From Hyphomicrobium sp. (GTDB taxonomy: Bacteria > Pseudomonadota > Alphaproteobacteria > Rhizobiales > Hyphomicrobiaceae), in the NCBI GenBank assembly GCA_025351425.1, contig JANXVY010000009.1, forward strand, positions 1 to 64,000: a DNA stretch of 64,000 nucleotides, in the 5' to 3' direction. Under the pieces are notes generated by a model. That model searched no databases. It had not been told where the DNA came from and worked only from the letters and a program-made list of their open reading frames with translations. Position 1 is the first letter of the stretch. The number at the start of each line of letters is the position of its first letter. The translations under genes were made by a program, and so were the position numbers. Below, piece after piece: positions 28,121-38,037 of the stretch.

Positions 28121-28902
28121 AGGCGCCTCCCTTCGCGGCCATGGCCAAACCAGAACGCGATCGTCCCGCCCATAAGCCCGGTCAGCAACAGATCGAACCC
28201 GGGTGCAGCAAGATAACAGATGGGGCCGACCACAAGCCCCGCGAGCAGCGCCACCCAGTCGACGGCCTGTTTGGCTCCCAGGATGAGCGACATGATGAAA
28301 TAAAGCGGCGTCATGAACAGCAGCGCGGAGGTTAGCAACGGCGGCACCACGCCGGCGAGTTCATAGCCCGCCATCGTCCCGAGCGTCAGGCAGCACATCA
28401 GCGCCGTGCCGATCCCCAGGAAATGCGGCATGCGCAGGCGCGGCGGCAGCAGCGGCAAGCGCCGGTAAGCTTCCGTCCAGCCGGTGATCGCGATGTAGTG
28501 TGCCGCGAACACATACTGCCATCGCGGCACATCTGGCCCGCGCAGATAGGGCATCAACGTGACCATCATCGGCAGCAACCGGATCGCCGTCAGGCAGATG
28601 GCGAACGCGCCGCCCAGCAGCGAGGCCCCCCGCGCGAATTGATCGACCAACACGACCTGCGCGGGAGTTGCATAGAGCACGACCGACAAAAACGCTGTCG
28701 GACCGAACTTCATGCCCGCATCATGCGCCAGTGCGCCAAAACCTGCGCCCGTCGCCCCGAGGATCAGCGCTGGAATCTGAAACGCGATTGTCAGGCCTTG
28801 CACGAACGCGCCGCCTTTGGTCGCCCCTATGGCCCACTCCGGAGCCGCAGGATGAGCGTCCTCAACGGCTTGCGCTGTCAAAGAAGGTTGATGATCGTCC
28901 AA
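28117..28902 (-). CDS. azlC: AzlC-family branched-chain amino acid permease
   Basis: A 261-residue inner-membrane protein with about seven hydrophobic segments. It contains GATKGGAFVQGLTIAFQIPALILGATGAGFGALAHDAGM, the N-terminal AzlC pattern, and VLYATPAQVVLVDQFARGASLL near residue 77, which matches the family's conserved A..Q segment. It starts at a TTG at 28902 and is followed by azlD with a 4-bp overlap, so the pair forms a two-gene export operon, divergent from an acyltransferase gene. Confidence 0.88.
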   Translation of the reverse strand: MDDHQPSLTAQAVEDAHPAAPEWAIGATKGGAFVQGLTIAFQIPALILGATGAGFGALAHDAGMKFGPTAFLSVVLYATPAQVVLVDQFARGASLLGGAFAICLTAIRLLPMMVTLMPYLRGPDVPRWQYVFAAHYIAITGWTEAYRRLPLLPPRLRMPHFLGIGTALMCCLTLGTMAGYELAGVVPPLLTSALLFMTPLYFIMSLILGAKQAVDWVALLAGLVVGPICYLAAPGFDLLLTGLMGGTIAFWFGHGREGRRL

Positions 28903-29032
28903 AGCAGTTCACGCCCATCTGAAAATCGTCCGGCACCATATCTCACTTTGCACCGCCGCCAACCCGCCCTCGCGCGACGCAGTCATGTCCTATCGACAGG
29001 CGTGGTGCGCGCAACGGCGCTCTACAAACAAG

Positions 29033-29062
29033 TTGCAAACGCAAAATTATCTCACCTATACA
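29033..29062 (+). promoter_or_regulatory. candidate sigma70-type promoter for the acyltransferase
   Basis: TTGCAA at 29033-29038 and TATACA at 29057-29062 are 18 bp apart, in an A/T-rich patch upstream of the gene at 29109. The spacing is acceptable; the boxes are not perfect. Confidence 0.35.
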
Positions 29063-29108
29063 ATCCTTTAGGCGAGACATTTCGCTGGAATGACGGGGAG
29101 CTTGATGC

Positions 29109-30179
29109 ATGGTGCCGGCCGGTCAGACGACACCACTCATCGCCCCCCCGCCGGCAGCGCCAGTGAAGGCCGCAGCGCTCGTCGTCGAGTTGCAGGCGCT
29201 GCGTTTTGCCGCCGCCATGGCCGTCGTACTGTTCCACCTCGCGGGCGCCCTCCAGCACGATCACGGCCTGAAGGCCAACTACTTCACCGCGGGTGCCGCG
29301 GGTGTGAACGTGTTCTTCGTCCTCAGCGGCTTCATCATGGCCTACACGACGCAGCCGGGCCTCGCGCCGGCAACGTTCATGTGGCGGCGCATCGCACGCA
29401 TCGTTCCGCTCTATTGGGCGCTGACGCTCTTGCTGGCGGCCGTCTGCTACCTGAAGCCTGAGCTGCTGAACTCGACGCGGTTCGACATCGTCCACATCCT
29501 GAAATCGCTGTTCTTCATCCCCTACGTCCGCGATGACGGCGCGGTGCAGCCGTTCCTGTTTCTAGGCTGGTCGCTGAATTACGAAATGCTGTTCTATGCG
29601 ATCTTCGCGGCCTCGCTTTATTTGCGCAACTGGAGCCCGGCCTATCCCGCCGCAATCGTGGCGAGCTTGATCGTACTCGGCAAGCTGCTCCCGTTGGACA
29701 ACGTGGTGTGGAAATTCTACACCGACGAGCGGATCATCCAGTTCGTTTACGGGATCGGCCTTTGGGTTCTCTACGAGAAGCGCCGCGAGGTATTTGCGCA
29801 GGCCCGCCTTCCGCTGCTGGCTGCCTCGCTCGCCGGCGTGGCGGCCATCGGCAACGGCGTGGTCGTTCCCTATTTCGACCTGTGGGGCGTCACGGCCGCC
29901 GCCATCGTCGCTTTCACCCTCGGCTGCCGCCTGCAGAGCGCCAAAAGTCAGCAGTGGGCGGCGCTACTGGGCGGCGCGTCCTACTCGCTGTATCTGATCC
30001 ACCCGTGGCTGATCCAGGCCTTCACCAAGAAGCTGACCAGCCCCGCCTTTGGCATTGCGATGGCGCCATTGTCGATCACCCTGTTGGTCGTGCTGACTTA
30101 TCTCAGCATCCTCATCTACCGCCATTTCGAACGCCCGATGCAGAACGTCGTGCTGTGGTTTCGCAAAGCGTTGGCGTGA
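29109..30179 (+). CDS. acyltransferase 3 family membrane protein
   Basis: Polytopic inner-membrane O-acyltransferase, 356 residues, about ten spans. Family motifs are LQALRFAAAMAVVLFHLAG near residue 29 (catalytic-type His), GVNVFFVLSGFIMAY near residue 67, RRIARIVPLYWALTLL near residue 97 (conserved Arg-x10-His/Tyr block), GWSLNYEMLFYAIFAAS near residue 153, and ASYSLYLIHPWLIQ near residue 290. Such enzymes acetylate or succinylate surface polysaccharides. The acceptor is unknown. It is divergent from azlCD and converges with the carboxypeptidase gene. Confidence 0.88.
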   Translation: MVPAGQTTPLIAPPPAAPVKAAALVVELQALRFAAAMAVVLFHLAGALQHDHGLKANYFTAGAAGVNVFFVLSGFIMAYTTQPGLAPATFMWRRIARIVPLYWALTLLLAAVCYLKPELLNSTRFDIVHILKSLFFIPYVRDDGAVQPFLFLGWSLNYEMLFYAIFAASLYLRNWSPAYPAAIVASLIVLGKLLPLDNVVWKFYTDERIIQFVYGIGLWVLYEKRREVFAQARLPLLAASLAGVAAIGNGVVVPYFDLWGVTAAAIVAFTLGCRLQSAKSQQWAALLGGASYSLYLIHPWLIQAFTKKLTSPAFGIAMAPLSITLLVVLTYLSILIYRHFERPMQNVVLWFRKALA

Positions 30180-30218
30180 AAGAGTTTTGCGCAGTCGAGC
30201 CCCGGTTGAGGCTGCGGC

Positions 30219-31880
30219 CTACTCGGATTTCACTGCGAGGCAGTTGATGGCCTGCTTGTTCAATTCGGCGCACGCAGCGTGCGCGCTCGCCGCGTCGAAT
30301 CCGCCAAAGCGCGCCCTGTAAAGCGTCTTGTCGCCGACGCTGACCACCCGCCGCACGGGCGCACGCTGCGCCAGCAGCGGCACTTGCGTCTTCGCTGTGG
30401 CCAATCGCTTGTCTGCTTCTGCAGCTGACGCATAGGCTCCGATCTGGATCTCGAAAGCTCCAGCCGTCGCAACGACGGGGACGACCGCAGCCCCGGCTGC
30501 ATTGGCCGGTCCTTTGAGCCGGTAGCTCGGCTCGACCATCTTGGCGGAGGCCGGTTCCAGCTGCGCAAGTTGCGCGTTAAGCGACGACGGTGGCCGCCCG
30601 GGAGCTGGAGAAACCGCCGCTGCCGGAGCTACGGCCACACCCGGCTGAACCACCGGAGCCGGCAGAGGGCTAGGCTGAGCGGCAAGGTGCGAGATCTGCG
30701 CCGCGGCTGCCGGGGTCGACGGCGACGCTGGGGCGGGCTTGTGCCCGAAAACGTCGCTGAGACGCAGCGCCATCGCAGCCTGCGCGATGGGAGATGCAGG
30801 AGCCTTCGCCTCGGCAACGCCGACCGGCCGCACCCGCGCTACGTCGATTTTCAAGGGTAGAGCCCCCGTTGGAGCGGGAACCGCGGCCGCGACCTGTACG
30901 GGCGGGGCAACCACAACCGCCTGAGCAGGGGCAGCTGGAACCGGTGCAGGCTTGGGCGCGACGGCAGCAACAACTGCAGCAGTGGGCTTTGGTTTCTTGG
31001 CCGGCTGAACACCGGCGGCGAGCACCGGCTTGCGTGTCTTGGCGGTCGACGCCCTGGCCAGCGCTCGTGTCAGCGAAACGCGCATCTGGGCATTGCGCGA
31101 GCCGGCCGTTTCGCCCCCGAAGATCGCGCCGACGAGGTGCTTGCCGTCCTGCTGTAGCGACGACACGAGGTTAAACCCGGACGCGTGCGTATAGCCGGTC
31201 TTGATGCCGTTGATGCCCGGCATCTGCAGCATCAAGGTGTTGTGGTTCTTGTGGGTCGACCCGTTGTAGGTGTGGGCTCGCGTCGAAAACATCGGAAAAT
31301 AGCGGGGAAAATCGTCATAGAGGCGCACGCCCAGCGTCACCATGTCCCGCGCCGTAGTCGTCTGCCCGCTATCGGGCAATCCGGACGCATTCCTGAACGT
31401 CGTCGACTTCATGCCAATGGCGTGCGCCTTGGCCGTCATCAACTTGGCGAACTCGGGCTCGGTGCCGCCCACCTGTTCGGCGAGTGCAATTGCGACATCG
31501 TTCGCCGACTTGGTAATCAGCGCCAGCATCGCATCCTCGACCGTGATCTCGTCCCCGACCGCGAGTTCAAGCTTGGAGGGCGCAGCATTGGCCGCATGCG
31601 CCGAAATGGGCACGCGCGTTTTCATCGACAGGCGGCCCTTTTCGAGCTGCTCAAACACCAGATACAGCGTCATCATCTTGGTGAGCGACGCGGGATAGCG
31701 CGGATCGTTGCCGTCCTGATCGGTCAGGACTGCTCCGGTATTGGCGTCCATGATGAAGAGGGAGTGCGCCCCGCCCGCGTAGGCCGATGGCGCAAGCCCC
31801 GTGACCAATGCGGCACACGTCACGAAAACCGCTGCGACGCGGATGCGGGTCGTAACCAAAGCGCCAAATGCCCCATTCAT
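30219..31880 (-). CDS. D-alanyl-D-alanine carboxypeptidase (S11 family) with C-terminal SPOR domain
   Basis: Periplasmic DacA-like penicillin-binding protein that trims peptidoglycan pentapeptides. The ATG at 31880 gives 553 residues and a clean signal peptide (IRVAAVFVTCAALVTGLAPSAYA); an upstream in-frame start would add a leader ahead of it. Active-site motifs: SLTK near residue 64, SAN near 123, and KTG near 226. A long Ala/Pro-rich linker (about residues 300-460) leads to a SPOR domain (GAFEIQIGAYASAAEADKRL onward), which binds denuded glycan at the division septum. Modular fusions like this are common in alphaproteobacteria. Confidence 0.92.
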   Translation of the reverse strand: MNGAFGALVTTRIRVAAVFVTCAALVTGLAPSAYAGGAHSLFIMDANTGAVLTDQDGNDPRYPASLTKMMTLYLVFEQLEKGRLSMKTRVPISAHAANAAPSKLELAVGDEITVEDAMLALITKSANDVAIALAEQVGGTEPEFAKLMTAKAHAIGMKSTTFRNASGLPDSGQTTTARDMVTLGVRLYDDFPRYFPMFSTRAHTYNGSTHKNHNTLMLQMPGINGIKTGYTHASGFNLVSSLQQDGKHLVGAIFGGETAGSRNAQMRVSLTRALARASTAKTRKPVLAAGVQPAKKPKPTAAVVAAVAPKPAPVPAAPAQAVVVAPPVQVAAAVPAPTGALPLKIDVARVRPVGVAEAKAPASPIAQAAMALRLSDVFGHKPAPASPSTPAAAAQISHLAAQPSPLPAPVVQPGVAVAPAAAVSPAPGRPPSSLNAQLAQLEPASAKMVEPSYRLKGPANAAGAAVVPVVATAGAFEIQIGAYASAAEADKRLATAKTQVPLLAQRAPVRRVVSVGDKTLYRARFGGFDAASAHAACAELNKQAINCLAVKSE

Positions 31881-32194
31881 CGCGAACTTTGCCCTCACTT
31901 CGGCCGCGCCGAAAAGCCTGAACCCTCGCCCAAATCGCGCCCACCCCTGGTATTGCGCAGCAAAAGGCGTGGTTTTTGGGCGGCTTTGCGGCCAACCCGT
32001 GACGGACGAACGCTCCACCCACATTCGGCGGCCACACTCTAGAACGGCGATCCCAACAACCTGTTAATGCAGCGCTCACCAAGATGCCCTTGCCGTCCGC
32101 AGTCCTGGATAACACTTATTGTGCACCGCAGCATTTTTGTGGACCCCGCGACCCGGGTTGAGTAAAATTAATCTTGGACGTTCCAGGACACACC

Positions 32195-32524
32195 ATGATC
32201 GAAATCTCATTGAACCGCGCAAGCCCCACCGAGGCGAGGGCCGTTTACGAGCAGGGCACGCGGGCTCTGCGGGCGATCTCGGCCGAAGTCGGTGACTATT
32301 CGCAGCGCTTGCTGGCCGATGGCACAACCACGGCCACCCGCCTGGCAACGGCCAAGTCGGTTCCAGAGGCCATGGACTTGATGACCGCGTTTTCCAAACG
32401 CACGTTCGAGGAGCATTTGCAGCAGATGAGCCGCATCGCGGGCATGGTTGCTTCGGCGTCCGAGACCCAGACCCGCGCCTGCCAGACCCTTTATCAGAAC
32501 TTCTGGTCGCCGCGCTTAGGCTGA
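32195..32524 (+). CDS. phasin family protein
   Basis: Small helical protein, 109 residues from the ATG at 32195, which follows CCAGGACACACC. Phasins coat polyhydroxyalkanoate granules. Supporting features are length, the predicted helical content and the segment MDLMTAFSKRTFEEHLQQMSRIAGMVASASETQTRACQTLY, which has the phasin pattern of a hydrophobic-acidic helix followed by a kinase-like A.ET repeat. A direct role in PHA storage is inferred. It stands alone, with an intrinsic terminator downstream. Confidence 0.75.
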   Translation: MIEISLNRASPTEARAVYEQGTRALRAISAEVGDYSQRLLADGTTTATRLATAKSVPEAMDLMTAFSKRTFEEHLQQMSRIAGMVASASETQTRACQTLYQNFWSPRLG

Positions 32525-32612
32525 CAGGCCGCAAATGGCCGGCGCTCAATGAACCCCACGGCCTGCCTGGTGCTGAAGGGCTTGCCCGGTTATAAAGGCC
32601 TGCCCAATTCTG

Positions 32613-32640
32613 AAGGCCCGGACCCGTCCGGGCCTTTTTT
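32613..32640 (+). terminator. intrinsic terminator after the phasin gene
   Basis: Perfect 10-bp stem, AAGGCCCGGA at 32613-32622 with TCCGGGCCTT at 32627-32636, a CCCG loop, and a T run through 32640. A textbook Rho-independent terminator. Confidence 0.92.
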
Positions 32641-32802
32641 GTGTCCTGATCCGATATCATATAGCATCGCGTAACCGAGGTCCTTCATCGATTGCAATTC
32701 CACACGTGGATCAGCATTCACGGATCGGGCGGTCCCGGCTATGATCGGGTCAGGGCGCAAGCCCGGCCGTTAAACCGAATAAAGGTTTGAAGTAGAGACA
32801 CG

Positions 32803-33231
32803 ATGCGCGAACACTCCATTGCAGTATTCATAGGCAGCGATGGCGCACGCTTTGGGCAGTCGCGCGCGCGTGACATCGCAACCACGTCCGCCGGCAATCC
32901 TGGCCCTCCCGGGCCTCCCGGCAAGAACGGCGACGACGGCCGCACCGGGCTCGTCACCAAAACCCGCCCGAAAACCAAGAAACCGTCGCTTTACAAAGTC
33001 TTGCTCCTCAACGACGATTATACGCCGATGGAGTTTGTGGTGCACATCTTGCAGAAATATTTCGGCAAGAACCGCGAGGAGGCGGAGCGGGTCATGTTGC
33101 ACGTCCACCAGAAGGGCGTTGGCGTCTGTGGCGTCTACACGTTCGAGATTGCCGAAACAAAAGTGACTCAGGTCATGGACTTTTCGCGCGCGAATAACCA
33201 CCCTCTACAATGCACCATGGAGAAGGAGTAG
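32803..33231 (+). CDS. clpS: ATP-dependent Clp protease adaptor ClpS, with collagen-like N-terminal extension
   Basis: Adaptor that delivers N-degron substrates to ClpA. The C-terminal core (residues about 60-142) has the canonical [20 protein letters not shown], with the [11 protein letters not shown]-end binding segment, [24 protein letters not shown] and the ending [10 protein letters not shown]. The N-terminal extension of about 58 residues is unusual for ClpS: residues 31-48 are six G-x-y triplets ([18 protein letters not shown]) followed by basic residues. No alternative in-frame ATG, GTG or TTG lies downstream of 32803 before the core. clpA follows after 6 bp, and the two are probably cotranscribed. 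Confidence 0.93.
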   Translation: MREHSIAVFIGSDGARFGQSRARDIATTSAGNPGPPGPPGKNGDDGRTGLVTKTRPKTKKPSLYKVLLLNDDYTPMEFVVHILQKYFGKNREEAERVMLHVHQKGVGVCGVYTFEIAETKVTQVMDFSRANNHPLQCTMEKE

Positions 33232-33237
33232 GTCCAC

Positions 33238-35685
33238 GTGCCATCATTCTCAAAGAGCCTGGAGACGGCCCTTCATCGCGCGCTGGAAGCAGCGAACGAA
33301 CGCAACCACGAGTTCGCAACCCTTGAGCATTTGCTGCTGGCCCTCATGGACGACCGCGACGCGGCCGCCGTGATGCGTGCCTGCGCCGTCGATGCCGAGG
33401 CTCTCAAGGCCCGCATCGTGACCTACCTCGATACGGAGCTCGCCTCCCTCGTCGTGAAGGACCACGCGGAAGCCCAGCCCACGACTGGCTTCCAGCGCGT
33501 GATCCACCGCGCGGTGGTGCATGTGCAGTCGTCGGGCCGCGAGGAAGTGACCGGAGCCAATGTGCTCGTCGCCATCTTCGCCGAACGTGAGAGTCACGCC
33601 GCCTACTTCCTGCAGGAGCAGGAAATGACACGGTTTGATGCGGTCCAGTACATTTCCCATGGCATCGCCAAGCGCCCGGGCATGTCGGAACCACGTACCG
33701 TGCGCGGCGCAGAAGAACAAAGCAGCTCGAACAGCGAAGGGGAGGAAAAGAAAACGGCCCAGGATGCACTCTCCGCCTATTGCGTGAACCTCAACTTGAA
33801 GGCGCGCGACGGCAAGATCGACCCGTTGATCGGCCGCGAACAAGAGGTGATGCGCACCATCCAGGTGCTGTGCCGCCGCTCCAAGAACAACCCACTGTTC
33901 GTCGGCGACCCCGGCGTAGGCAAGACTGCGATCGCCGAAGGCCTCGCCCGCAAGATCATCCGCGGCGAAGTCCCCGAGGTGCTGCTGAACGCGACCATCT
34001 TCTCGCTCGATATGGGCTCGCTGCTGGCGGGCACCCGCTATCGCGGCGACTTCGAAGAGCGGCTGAAAGCCGTCATGAAGGAGATCGAAGCCCACGAGGG
34101 CGCGATCCTGTTCATCGACGAAATCCACACCGTGATCGGCGCCGGCGCAACGTCGGGCGGCGCTATGGATGCCTCGAACCTGCTGAAGCCCGCACTCCAG
34201 TCGGGCGTGCTGCGTTGCATCGGCTCCACGACCTACAAGGAATACCGCCAGCACTTCGAGAAGGACCGCGCCCTGGTGCGCCGGTTCCAGAAGATCGACG
34301 TGAAGGAACCCTCGGTCGAGGACACCATCGCGATCCTCAAGGGCCTGAAGCCCTACTTCGAGGAGTTTCACAAGCTCAAGTACACCTCCGAAGCCATCAA
34401 GTCGGCGGTAGAGCTGTCGGCGCGCTACATCCACGACCGCAAGCTGCCCGACAAGGCGATCGACGTCATCGACGAGACGGGCGCATCGCAGATGCTGGTG
34501 CCCGAGGCCAAGCGTAAGAAGAAGATCACCGTTAAGGAGATCGAGGCGACCGTCGCGACGATGGCGCGCATCCCGGCCAAGACCGTGACCAAGTCGGATG
34601 CCGAAGTGCTGGGCAACCTCGAAAAGGACATGAAGCGTCTGGTGTTCGGCCAGGACAAGGCGATCGAACAGCTGGCGTCCGCCATCAAGCTCGCCCGCGC
34701 TGGCCTGCGCGAACCCGAAAAACCGATCGGCTGCTATCTGTTCTCGGGCCCAACCGGCGTCGGCAAGACCGAAGTTGCCAAGCAGATGGCGAACCTCATG
34801 GGCGTCGAGCTGCTGCGCTTCGACATGTCCGAATACATGGAAAAGCACACCATATCGCGGTTGATCGGCGCGCCTCCCGGCTACGTCGGCTTCGACCAGG
34901 GCGGCCTCTTGACCGACGGCGTCGATCAGCACCCCCACTCCGTGCTGCTGCTCGACGAAATCGAGAAGGCCCACCCTGACCTGTTCAACATCCTGTTGCA
35001 GGTGATGGACCACGGTAAGCTGACCGACCACAACGGCAAGCAGATCGACTTCCGCAACGTCATTCTCATCATGACGTCGAACGCGGGCGCCAGCGATCTC
35101 GCCAAGGCCGCCATGGGCTTCAACCGCTCGAAGCGCGAAGGCGACGACACGGAGGCGATCAACCGCCTCTTCACGCCCGAATTCCGCAACCGTTTGGACG
35201 CGGTGATCCCCTTCAATGGCCTCCCCCAAGAGGTCATCGCCAAGGTGGTCGAGAAGTTCGTGTTCCAGCTGGAAGCCCAACTTGCCGACCGCGGCGTGAC
35301 GATCGAGCTGTCGGAAGCGGCCGCCAAGTGGATCGGCGAAAAGGGCTACGACGAAAAGTTCGGCGCCCGCCCCCTTGGACGCGTCATCCAGGAATACATC
35401 AAGAAGCCGCTGGCCGATGAACTGCTGTTTGGCCGTCTCGAACACGGCGGAATCGTCAAGGTGCTGGTCGAAGGCACGGGCGAGGACGCCAAGCTCGCGT
35501 TCGAGTACGTACCAGCCGACCCCTCCAAGAAGCAGAAGCTCCGCGACGAAGACGACGACGAAGACGATCAGGTCCCCGTGCTGGTCGACGCGACGCCCAA
35601 GAAGGCTCTCCCGAGCCCGAAGGAACGCAAGACCACCCGCGGCGGCGGCGCAGTCCCCCCTGTGCCGCGCAAAAAGGACGAATAG
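33238..35685 (+). CDS. clpA: ATP-dependent Clp protease ATP-binding subunit ClpA
   Basis: Hexameric AAA+ unfoldase that feeds proteins to ClpP. The 815-residue product starts at GTG after AAGGAGTAGG. The N-domain ([31 protein letters not shown]) is followed by AAA domain 1 with Walker [16 protein letters not shown] near residue 222 and [19 protein letters not shown] near 290, and domain 2 with [15 protein letters not shown] near residue 505. The ClpP-binding loop is not examined in detail. The C-terminal tail is acidic then basic ([22 protein letters not shown]). It follows clpS and ends just before palindromic repeat B. Confidence 0.97.
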   Translation: MPSFSKSLETALHRALEAANERNHEFATLEHLLLALMDDRDAAAVMRACAVDAEALKARIVTYLDTELASLVVKDHAEAQPTTGFQRVIHRAVVHVQSSGREEVTGANVLVAIFAERESHAAYFLQEQEMTRFDAVQYISHGIAKRPGMSEPRTVRGAEEQSSSNSEGEEKKTAQDALSAYCVNLNLKARDGKIDPLIGREQEVMRTIQVLCRRSKNNPLFVGDPGVGKTAIAEGLARKIIRGEVPEVLLNATIFSLDMGSLLAGTRYRGDFEERLKAVMKEIEAHEGAILFIDEIHTVIGAGATSGGAMDASNLLKPALQSGVLRCIGSTTYKEYRQHFEKDRALVRRFQKIDVKEPSVEDTIAILKGLKPYFEEFHKLKYTSEAIKSAVELSARYIHDRKLPDKAIDVIDETGASQMLVPEAKRKKKITVKEIEATVATMARIPAKTVTKSDAEVLGNLEKDMKRLVFGQDKAIEQLASAIKLARAGLREPEKPIGCYLFSGPTGVGKTEVAKQMANLMGVELLRFDMSEYMEKHTISRLIGAPPGYVGFDQGGLLTDGVDQHPHSVLLLDEIEKAHPDLFNILLQVMDHGKLTDHNGKQIDFRNVILIMTSNAGASDLAKAAMGFNRSKREGDDTEAINRLFTPEFRNRLDAVIPFNGLPQEVIAKVVEKFVFQLEAQLADRGVTIELSEAAAKWIGEKGYDEKFGARPLGRVIQEYIKKPLADELLFGRLEHGGIVKVLVEGTGEDAKLAFEYVPADPSKKQKLRDEDDDEDDQVPVLVDATPKKALPSPKERKTTRGGGAVPPVPRKKDE

Positions 35686-35714
35686 GGTTCTAGGGCCGGC
35701 GGAAACGCTGGCCC

Positions 35715-35869
35715 TAGAGCATTTTCCGACGAAGTGGATACCGGTTCGTCGTCGACGGCGAAGCCTCGCTCCATGAAGACGGCGAAGCCTCGCTCCATGA
35801 AGACGAAAATGCGCCAAAATCAAGAACCTAGAGCAAAATTACGATTCCGTAGGATCGGAATTTGCTCTA
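35715..35869. repeat. palindromic intergenic repeat, copy B (two 24-bp modules)
   Basis: Same two-hairpin element as copies A, C and D, in the same orientation. The first hairpin is extended by two tandem identical 24-bp modules at 35754-35777 and 35778-35801. The second hairpin (TAGAGCAAAATTACGATTCC ... GGATCGGAATTTGCTCTA) is intact. It lies between the convergent clpA and acyltransferase genes. Confidence 0.92.
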
Positions 35870-35875
35870 GTTGTT

Positions 35876-37063
35876 TCAGCCTCGGGCTTCCTTGCTCCAC
35901 GCGAAGCTGCGGCCGTAGGCGGTGATGGGTTCTTCGACGAGTTTCGTGACGCCCCAACCCAGCAGCACCGTCACGGGAAGCGCGGCGAGCGTGATCGCCC
36001 ATTGCACCGGCGTCGCAATGTCGGGCACCGTGCCGAGCACCAGCCCATGCATCAACCCGAGCACGGCGAGGTGCGTAAGATAGACGGCATAGGATGTCTG
36101 CCCAAAGAAGCACAACACCGGCGACTTGAGCCGTTCGCCTTCGGGCGACCCCCTGACCACGGCCACGATATAGGCCGCGCAGCCGATGGAAGCGAACAGC
36201 CGCGAGAACACGTCGAACACCGGAAAATCCGGACGATCGACGAGCCTTAGCCCGAGCACCGCCGCGAGCATGACGAGCGGTAGCACCCGCAGATGCTGGT
36301 CATAGCGCGTCAGGTCGACCGACTTATACAGAACGGCCGCCAGCAGTCCGCAAAACAGCGGGTCCATGCAGCCGGGCAGGAACACCGATGCCGCCAGCGC
36401 AGGCCACCAACCGCCCCACAAGATCGCGGCCCGGAACAAAACCGCGATCAGCGCCCCCGCCGTCAGCACCGTTACGAGAAAACGCCTCGGCACGAACAGG
36501 AACAGCGCCGGCGCGATGAGGTAGAATTGCTCTTCGACCGACAGCGTCCACGTCGGCGCCAGCCAGTATGGCCCGAACGCGTTGGCGTCGACCATGAAGA
36601 AGTTCTGCGTGAAGGTGAGATATGACCAGAGCGGGAACACCGCCGTGATGTCCATATACGGCGCCCGGCCGACCGCCAGCATCATGGCGTAGACGAACAG
36701 CACACAGAACACATACACCGGCAGCGTGCGGCAGCACCGCCGGACATAGAACACGAAGAAGAAGTTGGCGTGGTGCTGCTTTTCCAGGATCAGCCGCCCG
36801 ACGAGGAAGCCGCTCAACACAAAAAACATGAGGACAGCCAGCCAGCCGACCGCCAAAGCGTTGATGCCGGTTGGAACTTCGCCGAAAAAATGCGATAGGA
36901 CGACAAAGACGGTCATCAGGCCGCGCAAGCCGTCGAGCACCACGATGCGCCCCGCCGCACTGTGGATTTCGGCCGGAGCAGCGGGAAGGGCGGCGGCGGC
37001 GCCGGCCTGCGGCAACCCACCAAACAGTGTTCCCGTAGGGGTTGCGAGCGCCGATCGCTGCAT
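35876..37063 (-). CDS. acyltransferase 3 family membrane protein (OafA-like)
   Basis: Polytopic inner-membrane O-acyltransferase, 395 residues with about ten spans. The N-terminal leader is Ala/Pro-rich, followed by VLDGLRGLMTVFVVLSHFFGE near residue 47, with the family's catalytic-type His. Next come FFVLSGFLVGRLIL near 80, YVRRCCRTLPVYVFCVL near 105, TWTLSVEEQFYLIAPALFL near 170, and FFGQTSYAVYLTHLAVLG near 320. Such proteins acetylate polysaccharide or glycan acceptors. The acceptor is unknown. It is divergent from a glutathione S-transferase gene; repeat B lies directly downstream. Confidence 0.88.
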   Translation of the reverse strand: MQRSALATPTGTLFGGLPQAGAAAALPAAPAEIHSAAGRIVVLDGLRGLMTVFVVLSHFFGEVPTGINALAVGWLAVLMFFVLSGFLVGRLILEKQHHANFFFVFYVRRCCRTLPVYVFCVLFVYAMMLAVGRAPYMDITAVFPLWSYLTFTQNFFMVDANAFGPYWLAPTWTLSVEEQFYLIAPALFLFVPRRFLVTVLTAGALIAVLFRAAILWGGWWPALAASVFLPGCMDPLFCGLLAAVLYKSVDLTRYDQHLRVLPLVMLAAVLGLRLVDRPDFPVFDVFSRLFASIGCAAYIVAVVRGSPEGERLKSPVLCFFGQTSYAVYLTHLAVLGLMHGLVLGTVPDIATPVQWAITLAALPVTVLLGWGVTKLVEEPITAYGRSFAWSKEARG

Positions 37064-37186
37064 GGTTTCACTCCGCAGGCTTGGAAGAGATCAAGTCTAC
37101 GGCCGAACTGGTTACACCCGGGTTACCAGCTTACCCGGCAGCCCCGATTGAGCGCCCAGCCTCAGCTTATTGCCAAGGAAACCGCC

Positions 37187-37807
37187 ATGACCCCGCCGGC
37201 CCTGACGCTGTATCACGCGGCCCCCTCCCGCTCCTCGATAGTCCTTTGGATGCTCGAAGAGCTGGGCGAGCCCTACAAGCTAGAGCTGCTGCACCTGAAG
37301 CAGGGCGACCACTTGAAGCCCGCTTATTTGGCCATAAACCCTATGGGTAAGGTGCCAACGTTGGTCGACCACGGCGTCGCAATAACCGAAGTCGCCGCCA
37401 TCTGCTGCTATCTGGCCGACCGCTACCCCATGGCTGGCCTCGCCCCCGCGATCGATGATCCCCTGCGCGGCCCCTATCTCAAGTGGATGTTCTGGGGCCC
37501 CTCGTGCATGGAGCCCGCCGTCATCGACCACCACTTGAAGCGCGAACCCGGCCCCCGCGCGATAATGGGCTGGATCGACTACGATACGACCATGAACGTG
37601 CTGAGCGACGCCGTCCGCAAGGGCCCGTGGCTGCTGGGAGACAAATTCACCGCGGCCGACGTTGTTATCGGTGCTGGCGTCAACTGGGGCCTGCTGTTCG
37701 GCACCATCCCCAAGCGGCCCGAATTCGAGGCCTACGCCGCCCGCCTGCGCACAAGGCCCGCCATGCAACGTCAAGTGGCCAAGGACGAAGAACTGTCGAA
37801 GGCCTGA
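37187..37807 (+). CDS. glutathione S-transferase family protein
   Basis: A 206-residue cytosolic protein starting after AAGGAAACCGCC. The thioredoxin-like N-terminal domain (LTLYHAAPSRSSIVLWMLEELG) contains the conserved NPMGKVPTLVDHG segment with the cis-Pro, followed by ITEVAAICCYLADRYP (Glu-Val/Ser glutathione-contact motif). The all-helical C-terminal domain has GPWLLGDKFTAADVVIGAGVNWG, the N-capping box motif of the family. It is divergent from an acyltransferase gene. Substrate is unknown. Confidence 0.88.
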   Translation: MTPPALTLYHAAPSRSSIVLWMLEELGEPYKLELLHLKQGDHLKPAYLAINPMGKVPTLVDHGVAITEVAAICCYLADRYPMAGLAPAIDDPLRGPYLKWMFWGPSCMEPAVIDHHLKREPGPRAIMGWIDYDTTMNVLSDAVRKGPWLLGDKFTAADVVIGAGVNWGLLFGTIPKRPEFEAYAARLRTRPAMQRQVAKDEELSKA

Positions 37808-38037
37808 GGCACAAGCTCTCAAACATTGCGACGTAAAACGTCTTAGAGTCCCAAGAAGCCCAGAGTTCCAAGAAGGAAGGGGGGCTGGCGGAACCCGTTC
37901 CCCCAGATGGGCGCGGGCGATAGCCCGCTCGCGTAAGCGACCGCCACCATACCCCGCCGCAAGTCGCAGCCCGCGCAGCTTTACGATTGCCCCCGGAACA
38001 TGAGACAGTCCCGCTGTCTTCTGGGGGAACCGCGCAA

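Noticed and set aside
33250-35823. An 857-codon open frame on the minus strand opposite clpA
   Set aside because: It mirrors the third-codon-position GC bias of clpA and has no recognisable domain; clpA itself matches its family throughout.
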